64,000 bases of DNA. Source: Nigrospora sphaerica (Eukaryota > Ascomycota > Sordariomycetes > Amphisphaeriales > Apiosporaceae). The notes below the pieces were generated by a model. That model was not told the origin of the DNA. It saw only the letters and a program-made list of their open reading frames with translations, and did no database searches. The translations under genes and the position numbers were made by a program. Where the stretch lies: positions 1,798,001-1,862,000 of the forward strand of contig JAGVVL010000025.1 in the NCBI GenBank assembly GCA_018287875.1, given 5' to 3'. This document shows, piece by piece, positions 35,296 through 48,231 of this stretch; positions within the stretch are counted from its first letter, which is position 1, and every line of letters starts with the position of its first letter.

Positions 35296-37671
35296 ATGCC
35301 GTCCACCAAAGCGACTAAGACGGGACCTACGGCCGCCAAGGCCGAGGATGACTTCGAGGTCGCCTCCTTTTCATCACAGTCAGGGGATGCCACCGATGAC
35401 GCCTTGGAGAACGGCGACAGTGATCGGGACGACAGTGACCAGGACGGCAGTGACCAGGACGGCAGTGACAAGGACAGCAGTGACCAGGACGGCAGTGACC
35501 AGGACGGCAGTGACTCGGGCAGCGACTCCGGAGCCGACTCGGACTCTCTCGACAGCGATGCCCCTCGCAAGAAGCGTAAGGTGAGCATTGATGTCGAGGT
35601 TGACCCTGTCGATGATGAGCCCTACCAGGCGGGCATCATCTCCTCAATCCAGGCGCCGTCGCGTGTCCGGGGGAATAATGGTGCCAAGGCCACCCCTAAG
35701 GCCGACCCTTCTCAGCCTGCCAGCTTGGACATAGGGCTCGAGACGACACCCGCAAACGTTCCAGTTGACCCGAATACGACCTTTGAGTCGCTGGGGCTCC
35801 GTCCCTGGCTTGTGCAGTCGCTTTCCAACATGGCCATCAAGCGGCCCACTGGCATTCAGCGAGAGACCATCCCCGAGATTCTAAAGGGGCGGGACTGTGA
35901 GTCGCACTCGTCCCTGGCAAAATTCGGCGGTGCTAACTCCTCAAAGGCATAGGAGGAAGCCGGACTGGATCAGGCAGGTTTTGGCACCCCTGATTGCAGA
36001 GAGACATGGTCTAACAGTTGTTGGCTTGCAGGAAAAACGGTGGCCTTTGCTACCCCTATTCTTCAGAAGCTGGCCGAGGACCCCAGCTGCATATTTGCTG
36101 TCGTTCTGACAGCGACTAGAGAGCTTGCGCTGCAAATTGTAAGAAGTCCGGGCCGATTGTCACCCTACGGAATGAATGCTGACCATGATACAGTACGAGC
36201 AATTCGTGGCGATATCGGCTGGCCAGACACTGAAGGCCATCTTGGTAACGGGCGGCTCTGATATGCGATCTCAGGCCATCGCGCTGGCTCAAAGACCTCA
36301 TCTCGTAGGTCACCACCCCACGTCCACGCACCTTGCAAAGATTACACGGGTATCACTCGTATACCCTCCTAAGAACTCCAAATCCGCGTGGTCTACGGAT
36401 GGCCCGCCTTTTTGACGGTCTTCGCGATCCCCTCCCGCGCCCCCGCCCCCTGCCCCCTCCCGCGGCGTGTGCTAATTCCAGTTGCTATAGGTCATCGGTA
36501 AGAACGGTTAACAGTGGCACAATATGACTTGTACTGACCAATGCAGCTACGCCTGGTAGGTTGGCGGATCATATTAGATCGTCGGGTGAGGACACCATAA
36601 TAGGGCTTCGGAGGGTTAAATATCTGGTTCTTGATGAGGCCGACCGGCTCCTCACTTCAGGCGGCCCGGGAAGTATGCTGCCAGATATAGAGCAATGTCT
36701 CGCGGCGCTCCCCCCGTCGACCGAGAGACAGACGCTTCTGTTCACGGCGACCATGACCCCCGAAGTCCGAGCTCTCAAGGACATGCCTCGAAAGCCGGGC
36801 CAGGCCCCCGTCTTTGTTTGCGAAGTCGACACTCAGGCGCTTGCGATCCCGGCGACTCTGAGCCAGTTCTACATCCAGGTATGTCTCTTATCCCGGAGGC
36901 TTTTCTTTGTAGTTATTCGCAGTGCGCGGCAGCGTCTAATGCTCCGCAGGTCCCCATCCAGTACAAGGAGTACTACCTCCACGAGTTCCTGCTCACCGCC
37001 GGCAACGTCGAGCGCTCCATCATCGTATTTTGCAACCGGACCTCGACGGCCGAGTACCTGCACCACCTGCTGCGCCTGCTTGAACACCGCGTCGTGTCGC
37101 TCAGCAGCAAGCTCCCGCAGCGTGAGCGCGTGAACAACCTGGGCCGCTTCCGCGCCTCGGCCGCCCGCATCCTGGTCGCCACCGACGTCGCGGCCCGTGG
37201 TCTGGACATTCCCGAGGTCTCGCTCGTGGTCAACTACGATGTAGGTTCTCCCCCCGTCCCGTTCATCGACGCTGCTGTCTGCCCACCCGTACTGGCGGGT
37301 ACCAACCCCGTGGCCTACCCTGCCCACCCCCTGAAATGTCAATGCCTAACCGTCGTGTCCTTCACCAGGTGCCCCGGAACCCCGACGACTACATCCATCG
37401 GGTCGGTCGTACGGCGCGTGCCGGGCGTACGGGCGACGCCGTCACGCTGGTGGGCCAGCGCGACGTCGACCTCGTCCTCGCCATCGAGGAGCGCGTGGGT
37501 CGCCCCATGGTGGCCTGGGAGGAGGAGGGCGTCAACCTCGAAACGCGCGTCATCCGCGACTCCCTCAAGCTGGTGGGCGAGAAGAAGCGCGAGGCACTAT
37601 TGGAGATCGAGGAGAACCGTGAGGTCGGCGGCAAGCGGAAACGCGGCATGCAAAAGCTGCGGGCCGAATAG
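35296..37671 (+). CDS. DBP8: ATP-dependent RNA helicase Dbp8 (DEAD-box)
   Basis: Nucleolar DEAD-box helicase; in yeast Dbp8 acts in 18S rRNA maturation within the small-subunit processome. Eight inferred exons: 35,296-35,896; 35,947-35,973; 36,032-36,138; 36,194-36,304; 36,491-36,497; 36,547-36,878; 36,950-37,240; 37,369-37,671. They sum to 1,779 nt, or 592 aa. The N-terminus is acidic with Asp/Ser repeats, followed by a basic patch KKRKV. Motifs in order: Q motif TFESLGL with TGIQRE; motif I SRTGSGKT (205-212); Ia [12 protein letters not shown]; Ib VIATPGRL; II DEAD (314-317); III FTAT (350-353), where most DEAD proteins have SAT; then [29 protein letters not shown] and [11 protein letters not shown] (502-512). 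The tail is basic ([12 protein letters not shown]). Intron 2 uses a GC donor; all others are GT-AG with CTAAC/CTGAC-type branch sites. Assignment to Dbp8 and not another DEAD protein rests on the [26 protein letters not shown] and ERVGRPM segments. Confidence 0.93.
35430..35514 (+). repeat. 15-nt coding tandem repeat in DBP8
   Basis: About five to six copies of CAGTGACCAGGACGG encode the repeated peptide GSDQD in the acidic N-terminal region. The period is a multiple of three, so changes in copy number keep the frame. Confidence 0.85.
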
Positions 37672-39668
37672 TCGAAGACGCGCTAGCAATTCCAACCCCA
37701 TTGGCCTTCTCCCCGTCTGGTTGCTTCTCCCTGTCGGCTTTCTTGTGTCACGATGTCCGCCGCGAGAGAGCCTTAAACTCCCGTAACCCATCTGCATCGT
37801 AATACAGTAATAATCTTATCACTTACCAGATGCCGCGGCCTGGGTAGCCGTAACGTTTCAGATATCCGTCGCTGAGACGGAGGTTTTGCATGCCGTTACC
37901 TAGCACGCAGCGGGCTTGGCCAGCAGATGCCGATGCCTCGCGGGAACTCCGGCAGCGGAGCTGCGTCTTGGACTTTTTGCAGCTTACGGGCGTACACTCC
38001 GACGTTACGTCCGGGTTGGCGTTGGCACGACGGGAAATGCCCAATGCCGTGGGCGGATACGACCAGCTGGCTGACCTACCGGCTGACCGGGACCTCTCCT
38101 CGAGGGAGGGAAGGGAAGAGGGGGGTGGGGCGCACTGCATCAGTCACGAAGTCGGATTTCCCTGATAAGTTGCAAGAGTCATGTCTCCCCGAGCCCCGTC
38201 ATCTCAGGGCCCCCAGAACCTCGTCGGGGCGTGACGTCGCAGCACGGGTGAGTGCGTCACAGAAGCTATTTCATAGGAGTGCGAGAGACGCGCCTACCCT
38301 TCGCCGTCCCCCACCCCCCTCTCTTTTTTTCTCTAAAGACAAGACGCGGGCGTCGGGCACATCTGAGGCGTGACGATCCGACCATCAAACGACGCTATCG
38401 GCCGGCCCTGCTTCGCCCAGGCCCCTGGGAAGGAGCACTGGGACGGTCGAAAGGGGTAGGGGAGCGATAAGGGTCGCTCCCGTAGCCCGATGTACCACGC
38501 GGGCGGGGGAAAGTTCCGATGCGCGCCGGTCCCTGCTTGGCATCACCGAAGCCCCGGGTGGCCGGGGGGGCGGCGGGTGGCGGGCGACGGCGGAGGCGAA
38601 CTCGCAGGGTCCATGGCGTCGCTCGGGGGGATCATGACATCAGTGCGACATGGCGATCACGCGACCGACTTGGTTCTCGACCGGCGAGGCTGCCTCAGCT
38701 GCGGTGGGATCGTCAACAGTTGAACCGTACACCGCGCGCGAAACCCGGATGAACGAACGGGACCGCTGTTCGGGGTGGCGGATCATGAATTCAGCTTGAC
38801 GTCTTGTCGCCCTCTAGGTCAAAGGCGACAGGGAGACCGTAGGAAAAAGGGCCGCCCCCCCACGGCAGGAAGCGAGTTGGTAGGTCCCCTACGGGGCCCC
38901 TAGGACCCTTTCTCGGAGAGAGTAACCTGAGTTTAAATTTTGGGTCCTGGGAAAACGAGCAGGAAGGACGGATAGTGAAGGGCGATGCCGACGCCACAAT
39001 GCCACTGATGCGCGACCTAAGCAAGTAGGTAGCAGTTACGGCACCCTCCATCCGCAGAGCTCTAGATGCGACGGATCGGCGGGGTCAACCTGGCGATCGT
39101 TAGTCGTCAGCGCTATGCCACCATCGAAGCCAGCGAGGCGGTAGGCCGGCAAGGTCGGCGATGTCGGCCACACACGGCCGCACGCAGCAAGCCGGGGTGA
39201 AGGGGACTAGACGCAGGGCCGAGTAAGACGGAATGGGTTGAATTTCGGCACGGGGCTGCTATCCTCGGGGCCCGTCAAAACACCGTCCGCTACCCGCGGG
39301 CGCCTCGGGTGCCAAAGCGAAGGAAAGCCGACACGCGTTAAGGAAAGCTAGGCTGGCTTAGACTTTCGTGTGCCTGGCAGTATGAGGACAATGACCGCAT
39401 GATGAGCATGGTGGCTTCCCGCGGACGGGATAAACGGCAGGGGGGTTTCAACAGGCGGGCTGACGGGCTGTCGCCCAGCACATCCGTTTTGCCGTGCACC
39501 AGTGTGCGTCCTGTGATTCTGTTAGAGCCCGGTAAAGGTACCGCTGCCACATGTACCTTTTCGTCGGTCGGAGGGCGATCGCAGCAAGTCCAGTTTCACT
39601 TCATGAGTCATGAGGCGTATCCGGAGGAGGCCAGCCGACCGGCCTGCAGTCGACCAGTAAGTTAGTCG

Positions 39669-39679
39669 GTACTCCGTAC
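39669..39679. repeat. Dispersed word GTACTCCGTAC, copy 4
   Basis: Exact copy of the 11-bp word in intergenic DNA. Confidence 0.85.
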
Positions 39680-42600
39680 CTCAGTTCTTATAACCGTAAT
39701 GGATGATGACCAGCCGAGCTTCCTATATTGGACAATGTGATGGCGTTTTATGCATATTTTGTGCAGATCAGCGTGCGTAGGCACGAGACGGGCTAGCGGA
39801 TGTAAAGTATAAGTGATTTGTGTCCAGCATCGGTACCGAGACACGCACCGGTGATAATGGCCAGGGCGCGTCCGGCTTGGCGGCTCGGCTTTATGTAAAG
39901 CCCGACTTCCCCACACTCACAGAGCGCCATCAACCATGCCGTCGGGAGCGCGCGGCCTGAATATGCTCCACGCCAACCCTGAATGGCGCCAGGATGTAAT
40001 TTGCGATGGAATTCTCGTGACCCGAAACGATCCGGCCCGCGCGCCGCTTGTCGGTTGATCGTTGGGTGCTTTTCTGTTATTGCCGGCTGCGATGCCGCGC
40101 CGCGGTTTCGATGGTGGGAAGCCACGTCGCCGCGCATTGAGTTCGGCGTTCGCTGCTGTGCTGCAACAGATGGCACGTCTGGAGCGCCAATGTCGACGAG
40201 TACCCAGTACCTACTCCCTGTCCCAAGCACCGGGTCCGAAACCGATTCCGGTAGTGAGCGCAGATAGGCGGACGGGCCAGTCGGCCAGACCCAACCCTGG
40301 ACGGCGACCGAGTTCGTGTGTCTCACCTTACTAGCGGCAGGTAGAACGGGTGGGCATGTGCAGTGGCTAGTGGTCAGCAGTGGCTGGTCCGTCGCATCAC
40401 CGTGTCATCGGATGCTTGGGACAGACGGCAAATGCGACCAGGTATTGGCCCACGAAGTCCAGCGTCAGACCAGGCAGTCGGAGACGGCAAAAGCATACCG
40501 AAAGCGGCCTCGCACTCCCTCAAATGCCCATCCGATCACGTTCGCGCGCCCGGTATCCCATAAAGCTTTGGCTAGCCGAGCCAGCCGTGCCGAGTACGAT
40601 GCGCCACGCCATTGGCTGCGGCACTGCATTGCGATGCCCTCGCTGCGCTGCTTCCGAGCACACCAGGGTCGGCCATTTGCGGCGAGAAGTCGGCGACTAG
40701 CCTGTCCGACCCGACGATCTCGCACACTATATGACGTGCCGTGGCCGGTGTGCCTCGGAAAACTCGGCGAGTTGGTGGTGCCGACGAGAAGCCGAAAGGC
40801 TCGCGAGAAGCCGAGAGGCCCAGCATCCAGCACCCGAAAAAAGCCCTCGATAGACCAGGATGGCCTACGGGTCGCGCGGCCGGTGCGGCACAAAGAAACC
40901 ACGATGGCAGCCTGGTGGTGCCCTTTTTTATCTTGTGTCCGGGGGTGATCGGAGAGAAACGGGCCACGCGGCTGTTTTGTCCTCGTGCAAGTGGAGAGGC
41001 CTGGGCACGGGACGGACAGGCTGGACGGCAGCGCAAACCCGGCCCTGGAGATAAAACACTTGCAAGTATTGGGAAGATGACGGGCGCGTACGGGTAAACG
41101 GTCGTAGACGGATCAGATGCCAATGCGGCTGCCTGATCAGGTTCGGCTAGGCAGCCGGTTGACCTGAGGGACCGTCAAGGCTGCCCTGGCCTGATACTGG
41201 GCAGTTGCAGGTAATGAACGGCTGGCCGGACGCAGGTCGATGGCTCCGCACCCAATTTCCAGAAACTCAAATCGTGGCAGGGATGTGCCTGGCTGCCTCT
41301 GGGTGGAAGCCGAGTGCAAGCGGAAGGGCGTACATACCTACTACACGTCTGGAATTTCCCATCAGCACTCGTATCCTGGCCGGCTATCGGCGTAGGCGTC
41401 GTACCGAGACAGAAATAGGGCCTGCAGGTCGGGGTGCAGCATCGTTTGGGCCAGGAGGGACAAGAGGGACATGCCCGCCGGATGCAGACGGGCGGTGTTA
41501 CCAAGGCCGTGATGCTGAGTGATGATGACAATGAGTATGCCGTCCACATGTTACGTTGCCTTGCTTCCCCAGGCACCCGCCCGTCGCCCAAAGGAGATGG
41601 CCGATGCGGTTTGGCTCTGACCTGCAGCAGCCAAAAAGCCCCTCGCAGATGAGCGACGGTCGGGTGGCTTGACGACGAGAGGGTATCGAATCGATCTTCC
41701 TCAGCCCTACGCGGAGTATGTCAGGTAAGACGAGCCTCCACAGCCCGTGTTTTGCGTCGCGAATCATCGAATACGAGGGCGGGCCAAGGAAACCCCCGGC
41801 CGGCTCAGCCACGCGACGCCGCCATTCATTCGTTCGTTCGTCCCGTCGTATCCCTAACCTCACAGCGCGACAGGCCTGGAGGCTGGGGCTGGGGGACAGG
41901 CACCGTGGCGAGCTGAACCTGGATGGCTGTCGTTGTGGCAGCCTGACGTGGCAGCGCGGTGAAGGCAGACTTCTCCGTCAGCAGCATCGTCCGTCCGGGT
42001 GGGAGAGGAGAGGTGAGAAACGGAGGGAACCCCTCACGTCCGGGTTGGTATTTTTGTGGAATGGCAACGTTGTGCATTGCGCGTGCTGCCTCCCGATGCA
42101 AGAGTATACTCGCGTGACGCCGCGTAACGTTGTGACGAAGTCTACAGGCCCATTACACATGCAGTCACGCCGACCCAGTTGTCGTCCCAGCGTTGCAAGG
42201 AGGGGTTACCGACGCGCTCGCTCGCAAAGCCACAATAGGCAATGCGATATGGGTCGGGTCTGGATTCTCTCTCGAGGTCCCATTCAGAGCTGGTGGAACC
42301 AAGCCCTACGACCGGCCGACTACTTACTACGTACTCCATTCTATCCATGATGCTACGGCTACCCAGGTACCCTCCCTATAGGGCTTCGTGCCGCACGACT
42401 GCGACGAGGCCGTACGATCTGCGATGAAAGACGATGGCTGCGAAATAGCAGGTGCACGCGTGCGGACGCTGCCTGTTACAGCCTCCATCGAAGCTCCAGT
42501 ATTCTAGGCGCCCGTCACATAGTTGTAGCCCGACCAGACTGGCCCGCCGGGTTGGGCAGGGTACGCATGCATTACGGCATCTGGAGATAATTGCAAGTCA

Positions 42601-43740
42601 TCATGGTAATGCCGAACCCTGGCATTTCACGTTTCGACGCCGACAGGGGTGGGGCCCAAGCTACTGTGTATACGCGCATGCAGATTCACAGACAAACGAG
42701 CCCGGGCCGTCCAGGCGCAAGGGGCTGGGAAAAGGGAATTGGGCCGCTTGGCGGCCGGGGAAGAGATCGTCCGGTTCAACCTGGAAATTGGCAGAAGCAA
42801 TTGGGCGCGAAGCGACTATGGTCGAAGAAAAAAAAAAGCATGTTGGTATTGAAAGCGCTTGCGGGTGGGGAGGGGCCATGTTGAGGATTAATCAATCTGT
42901 GGTCACGGCCTTCTCCCATCTTCTTCTCCCCGGCGACAGGCCTGGGTCTGGGCCACGAAGAAAGAAGTTTGGGTGGATGTCCGTCGTCGCGGAGTGGGAT
43001 CTGGTCAAGGATGGCAGGATGGACGTGCCATGTGTCTGTAGAGCCGGGTCGGGCAGTGAGGGGGGGGCTCGACCCACGCATCAGCACAACGGCAGTGTCA
43101 TTATTAATCGGACTTTCGAGATGCTGAGCAATCCCGTTGGCTTAGCGACCAAGCTCGTGATGACACATCCGGGCAGAGGAGGAACCTGACGGCTCGGAGA
43201 CGGACGAATAGGCCCGCGCAGCTTACAGGGGGGCCGTCGGCAACCAATATGGGGGAAAGTATCGGGCAGAGTCACCCACGCGGGCGCCAAGGACGCCGTG
43301 AGGTGCCTGTGACTCCTCCATGTCTCTCCGCTCGCACTTTTTTTTTCTTCCCACGTACGTGTACCCCTGGTCAGGAGCCGGGATGAGAGTGGACACGGTG
43401 CCAAACGCCGCCGGGGTGGGTGTGATTGAGGTAGAGCCTGACGATGGTCGCGATGGCCTTTTTTTTTTTTTCCTTTACCTGTTGGTAGGGCAGAATGGGA
43501 GAGAAGGGCAGGCAGGCTTCTTGCGAGAGCGAAGGTACACGGCGCATTGACGGGCTAGGCTGGAGTTATGAAGGATCTGTCCGGCCGGCGCGCAGGGGAG
43601 GGCAGGTGATTGGCGGGACGGACGAGAGCCAAAACCCGAAAGCCAGTCGTTGCGGCTGGTCGGAGACTAACGGTCGGCTCGCTCGCATAATTGGTAAGAC
43701 TAGTTTGTTCACCGCTCCCCGCGGATTACACAGCCGGCCA

Positions 43741-43765
43741 GCACAGCACAGCACAGCACAGCACA
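43741..43765. repeat. (GCACA)5 microsatellite
   Basis: Five exact pentanucleotide copies following CCGGCCA. Confidence 0.9.
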
Positions 43766-44532
43766 ACGGAATGCGTTAGAAGGCCGCTGGCTCCGAGTCC
43801 GTTTAAGACCGAGCGGGCGCGCCAGCTGGTCGGCTGAACAAGGGGCCGAGGAGCCTGCGCAGCCCGAACCAGGATGCGTGAGATGGCATAGAAGCAGCGG
43901 GCCACGAAGCAAGATTACTTGAACCGCAGATGGATTACAAAAGAATCCTGCCCTCCCTCTGCCTCCCAACGGTTGCACGTCATCTCAGCCCAACAGACAC
44001 GGCTTTTTGATTTCAATAAGAAGAACGGGAGGAACATAAGAAAGCAAAGACAGCCCAGATTCTTCTTGGCCACCATCCACTCAACCACGCACTCCGACTT
44101 CCAATACTTGACCTCGACAGCATCCCACCCCCCGACGGCCCTGTCAAGTCACCGTCTCGACCGCTCGGAAAACCCAGCCCACACAAGCGAAAACGGCACG
44201 CCTCCACTGTTTCGACTCGCGAAAGGGCCCCGGACCGCCTGCAAAGTACAAAGTACCCAAGTACCGTAGTACCTACCCATAACCCAGGTAGCTCGTGTCT
44301 CCACCCGAGCCAGCCCAAGACGTGGACCCCCACCGACCGAGAGCCCACCGACAGCCCAAGTGACCGGGGGCATTAACAAACCCTGCCTCACGTCAATTAT
44401 ACAAAAAGGACTGTTGACCCGGGTCGGCACTCCCTTCCCATTCTGGGGCCTGACTCACATCAAGAGAAATTTCGCTACCTGCTCTATCTATTACACCATC
44501 GCAAACAGGGTCTTGTCCCAAGCTCGTTAAAA

Positions 44533-45393
44533 ATGGTTACCACAACCCACGCTCCGTCTTCCTTTCACTCCTCCCCATCCTCATCATCCTCGTTGTCGTC
44601 GTCACCGGCAACCACCCCGGCCTCCTCGCCCGCCTCCCTCCTCCAGAAGAAGAAGATGTCCATCACCCAGACCTACTTCCTCGCCCACAAGGCCCGCGCC
44701 AAGCTCTCGCGCGAGGCCGGCCAGCCTGACCACAACCTCCGCCTCCTCGTGGGCCACGCCAACCTGCTCGACTCGCTGATGCTCGACCTCGCCGAGGCCG
44801 AGCGGGAGCAGGAGTCGTGGTTCAACCAGTCGGTCCGCGGCGCCGCCCCCAAGACCGAGGAGCGACACATCCAGTGGGCCGACTCGATACCCACCCGCAA
44901 CGACGCCGACTGGGAGGCCGACGACACGTCCGACTCGGACTCGGACAGCGACCTGAGCGAGGACGACGAGGACGACGAGGACGACGACGTTGAGATGGCC
45001 GACGCCGTCTCGTACCGCCGGGCGCCGGCCGGCTCCGTCGTGCCCGCCTCGCCGCAGCTGCCGCACATTGGCGTCGAGGAGATCAATGACGACGAGGTGG
45101 ACGAGGACGAGGAGGACATCGACGCCCTGACCCTCACCCGCTCCCCCTCGCACACGGCGGCCTCGCCGCCCGAGCTCGACCTTGACTCGGACACCTCCGA
45201 GGACGAGTCCATGCCCCCCTCACCACCCTTCGCCAACCTGCCCACCTTCTCTTCGGACAAGCAGAGGGAAAGCGCCTACTACGATGGCTCGAAAGCCAGC
45301 GAGGAGGACGAGAAAGCCGACTTCTACAACGAAGGCTACTACATCCCGCAACGGAACCCCACGCGGTTGGTCTCGGCCATCTCGGTCTACTAG
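44533..45393 (+). CDS. Acidic fungal protein of unknown function
   Basis: A single-exon 286-aa frame starting at AAAATGG. Residues 8-38 are Ser/Thr/Pro-rich. Residues 42-120 look like the ordered, conserved part: SITQTYFLAHKARAKLSREA, then LRLLVGHANLLDSLMLDLAE and REQESWFNQSV, largely predicted helix. After that come acidic, disordered blocks (SDSDSDSDLSEDDEDDEDDD at about 132-151 and DDEVDEDEEDID near 190) and a C-terminal segment ending NPTRLVSAISVY. I believe similar proteins occur widely in Sordariomycetes, but I do not recognise a named domain and assign no function. Met42, directly before the conserved helix, is an alternative start. The strong protein-like middle and a frame uninterrupted to its TAG argue that it is real. 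Confidence 0.75.
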   Translation: MVTTTHAPSSFHSSPSSSSSLSSSPATTPASSPASLLQKKKMSITQTYFLAHKARAKLSREAGQPDHNLRLLVGHANLLDSLMLDLAEAEREQESWFNQSVRGAAPKTEERHIQWADSIPTRNDADWEADDTSDSDSDSDLSEDDEDDEDDDVEMADAVSYRRAPAGSVVPASPQLPHIGVEEINDDEVDEDEEDIDALTLTRSPSHTAASPPELDLDSDTSEDESMPPSPPFANLPTFSSDKQRESAYYDGSKASEEDEKADFYNEGYYIPQRNPTRLVSAISVY

Positions 45394-48186
45394 GAGGACG
45401 ACTCCTCCAATCCTTGACAGTTACGGGACAATGTGTTTTCCTCTGCATCTGGGCGGCGTTCGGGCAAAAAAACTATACCACAGCGGCATGGCATGATTTC
45501 GAAGCGATTTTGGTTTTTTTTATCACGTTGGAAGAGAGATTTCCTTTGTTACAAACAGGGTAACGGGGCGGCGCTGCTGCCTACCTCGGGACTGCAGGAT
45601 GGTTTGCGACGGGCAGCCAGGCGCCGTGCTGGTATGGATTACAGGACATTCGAACTAGGGCATTTCACCACTCAGGACGGGGCCATGTTGGCGGAAGCAT
45701 ATGGCGGGTTACCGCATCGGGAAGTCGGTACACCACAATGCAACGGCGGGGCGCTCTCGCTCCCAACGGCATGGATTTTCGGGCGTGCGCTCGAGATGGC
45801 CGCTTTGGTCGAGCGTCAAGAACGCCTTGCACAAGCATCTCTACTATCAGAAATTCAAACAAACACAAGAAAATTCGCATGCAATTAGCCCACCTGTTCT
45901 GACCACCCGGAGTGATTACACCGCCGTCAAGGTTGTGAATGATGTTCTCGCGCTTCTTTCCGACTCGGCACACTGTCGATGGCAGCTGACTGAGTCATGG
46001 GGGGAAGGGAATTCACAACAAGCTCTGGAGAAAGTACCCGAAGTACTGCGTACCCTGCTGGCCGGCAGCGTATGACCCGCCGATTGCGTCAATGCGACAT
46101 CGGCCTTTTGGCCCTCACCTACCTAGGCTGATGGCCTCCCAGCGCAATCAACGGACGAGCTCAAGCTCTCCCTCTCCCTCTCTCCCTCTCTCCATCTCTG
46201 CTGACATGCTAGCACTGGACTGACACACACCAATCTACCGACATACTGATTGATAGATTGCGTCTTCCGAAGACCGGGCATGTGGCTTTCTCCTCGTGGC
46301 CCTCGGATCTATGACGGGCTACGGCAATTGGGGAACCCCTAAGAAAACGCCGTCCCGCAGCGCGCGCCCATCCCTCATTCGTTACCTGCTCTACTCTACG
46401 TAAGTAAGTAGGGTTTCCCACCGACGGCCGCCGCTGCGCTCTCGCGGCCTCGGAGGATCTTGTACATGCCGAGGGAGGGAACGAAAAGCACCGAGGGCGA
46501 AGTTTGCGTAGTGTGTACTTGCCATCACCGTTCAAGTTTACACTTTCTTGTCTTACCTGCTGTGCAATGGGCGCGAACGGGCTATCACTGGAGGGCGGGT
46601 GGGGAGGGGGGAGGGGTTGCGAAACGACGTTTCCATGGTATAACTACATACCGCTGCTGGACTGCCCTTTCAATTGCCTAACCTGGTCGCGGGCGGAGAG
46701 TTCTCTCTCTACGGAGTACTCGATATCTATCCCTCTATTGCTCTCGGTCGGCAGGCCGATGCGACGACCCTCGGGCGACGCGTCGATCGGCGGCATTTGA
46801 TGCATGTTGTTCCCTCCCACAGGCATCGTGGGACCTGGGGCGACAGTAGCTGCCCTGCCCCTCCGTCTCCCCTTGGCTCCCCGTCTCCCCGTTTGTGCCA
46901 ACCTCCCTCACTCCTTCTCCAGGCTTCCCACGCTCGGTTTTCTTTTGGTTGGCCTTGGGGCCAGGACGACGCCGCGTCCCCGTTCCCCTCCCTGTATTGG
47001 CCCACGTCCCCTCCCGCCCCAAAAACGCTACCGCTCGCCCCAAACCTACCGTATGCACCGTAGGGTCTCGACGACACCTGCCTCCTCCAGCCCCCCCCTC
47101 AACCTTTGCGCCGTTGGGGGCTGTGGGGGCAGGAGGATTCACAAGAAAAGGGGGGCGGCGGCGGCTGATGAGGACGGTCGGCGCAACAGAAAGGCCACCC
47201 CATCCAAGCCCGTGACAGGTCATCGCAGGAGGAAGGAGGCCAATAGATGTCGGTAGGAAGCTTGGGTGGTAGGCACAAAAGGGCCACGCGCGGAGAGTCA
47301 GATGGGCGGTGCTGAGGACTGGTGCTAGGTGGGTGTGTGTATACAGGCAAGGGTTCCAGTCAGTATAGGTGGCATGCCGCCTGGTCTTTTCCCGCTAGCG
47401 ACCTCGTTTGATGCGAAACAAATACAGCTCTATCCATTCATTCGGACGTACCTCTCCACCCTTCTATTGCCTCCGTCTCCGTTAGACCCCAAACGAAGAG
47501 TAGTTACGTCTTGTGTTTGTACTTTCTCCATCTTGATGCCCCCCTTCCCACACTTTCCGTCTCCTCCCGGCCGACAATCCGGTTATCGCGATCGACGATC
47601 AGCAGATAAGAAGGAGGGGACCAGGGGGGAAAGGGGAGGCCCACACGCGCTGCGAACAAAAAGCCGGGTGACGGCAACCCGGGCGGCCACGGAACCTCCA
47701 GCACACGCCCGAGGACAGAGGCATAGATACGATACAGCCGAACGCCTACTTCCGCGGCCGCCTGAAGCTTGGGGGTCATGGGGAAATAACAAACCCCCCG
47801 TCCCCCCGACCATCACTCTCGATCCCTGGATCTGTGGGCAGTCGTATCCCTCCGAAACCCGAGTCTGATGCGCACGACCCCGAGGCATGCTGACTCTGGC
47901 CCCCAGGCCCAGGCCCAGGCACTTCTTCCTCCCCAAGGCGCATTCGCCCTTTGAATTTTGAGGCCAACCAGGCAGACAGGCACAGAACCCGAGATAAGCT
48001 CGACGCGTGGGCGCTGTTCGGCCTTTGGGGGGGGGTCTTCCCCAGGTTGCCTAAAGGGCTCCATGGTCGGGTCGGGCTGGTTGGCCCACCCTTCATTCCA
48101 ACCCTCTACCGGGTGTGGGGGGGGGGGGACTTGATTCAGTTACCCGCGTATCATTACGCGCTCTCGCTCACTGACGCACACCTACA

Positions 48187-48187
<1 letters not shown>

Positions 48188-48226
<39 letters not shown>
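48188..48226. repeat. (CA)19 microsatellite
   Basis: 39 nt of uninterrupted CA dinucleotides. Confidence 0.95.

Positions 48227-48231
<5 letters not shown>

Larger units (their letters stand above)
37672..44532. other. Intergenic DNA, no supported gene
   Basis: About 6.9 kb. The ORFs overlap on both strands without recognisable domains. It includes a GTACTCCGTAC copy (39,669), a (GCACA)5 repeat at 43,741, T runs near 43,461, and TACCTA words near 41,331 and 44,270. From about 43,900 the sequence becomes AT- and CT-richer, and is probably the promoter and leader of the gene at 44,533. Confidence 0.5.

Noticed and set aside
45433..45888. 151-codon ORF downstream of the acidic protein
   Set aside because: It lies where a 3' UTR is expected, has no domain, and is in AT-richer sequence resembling an untranslated region.
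48188..48226. Possible CRISPR-like repeat array
   Set aside because: It is a plain CA microsatellite without spacers. No array with alternating repeats and spacers exists in the window, and the genome is eukaryotic.
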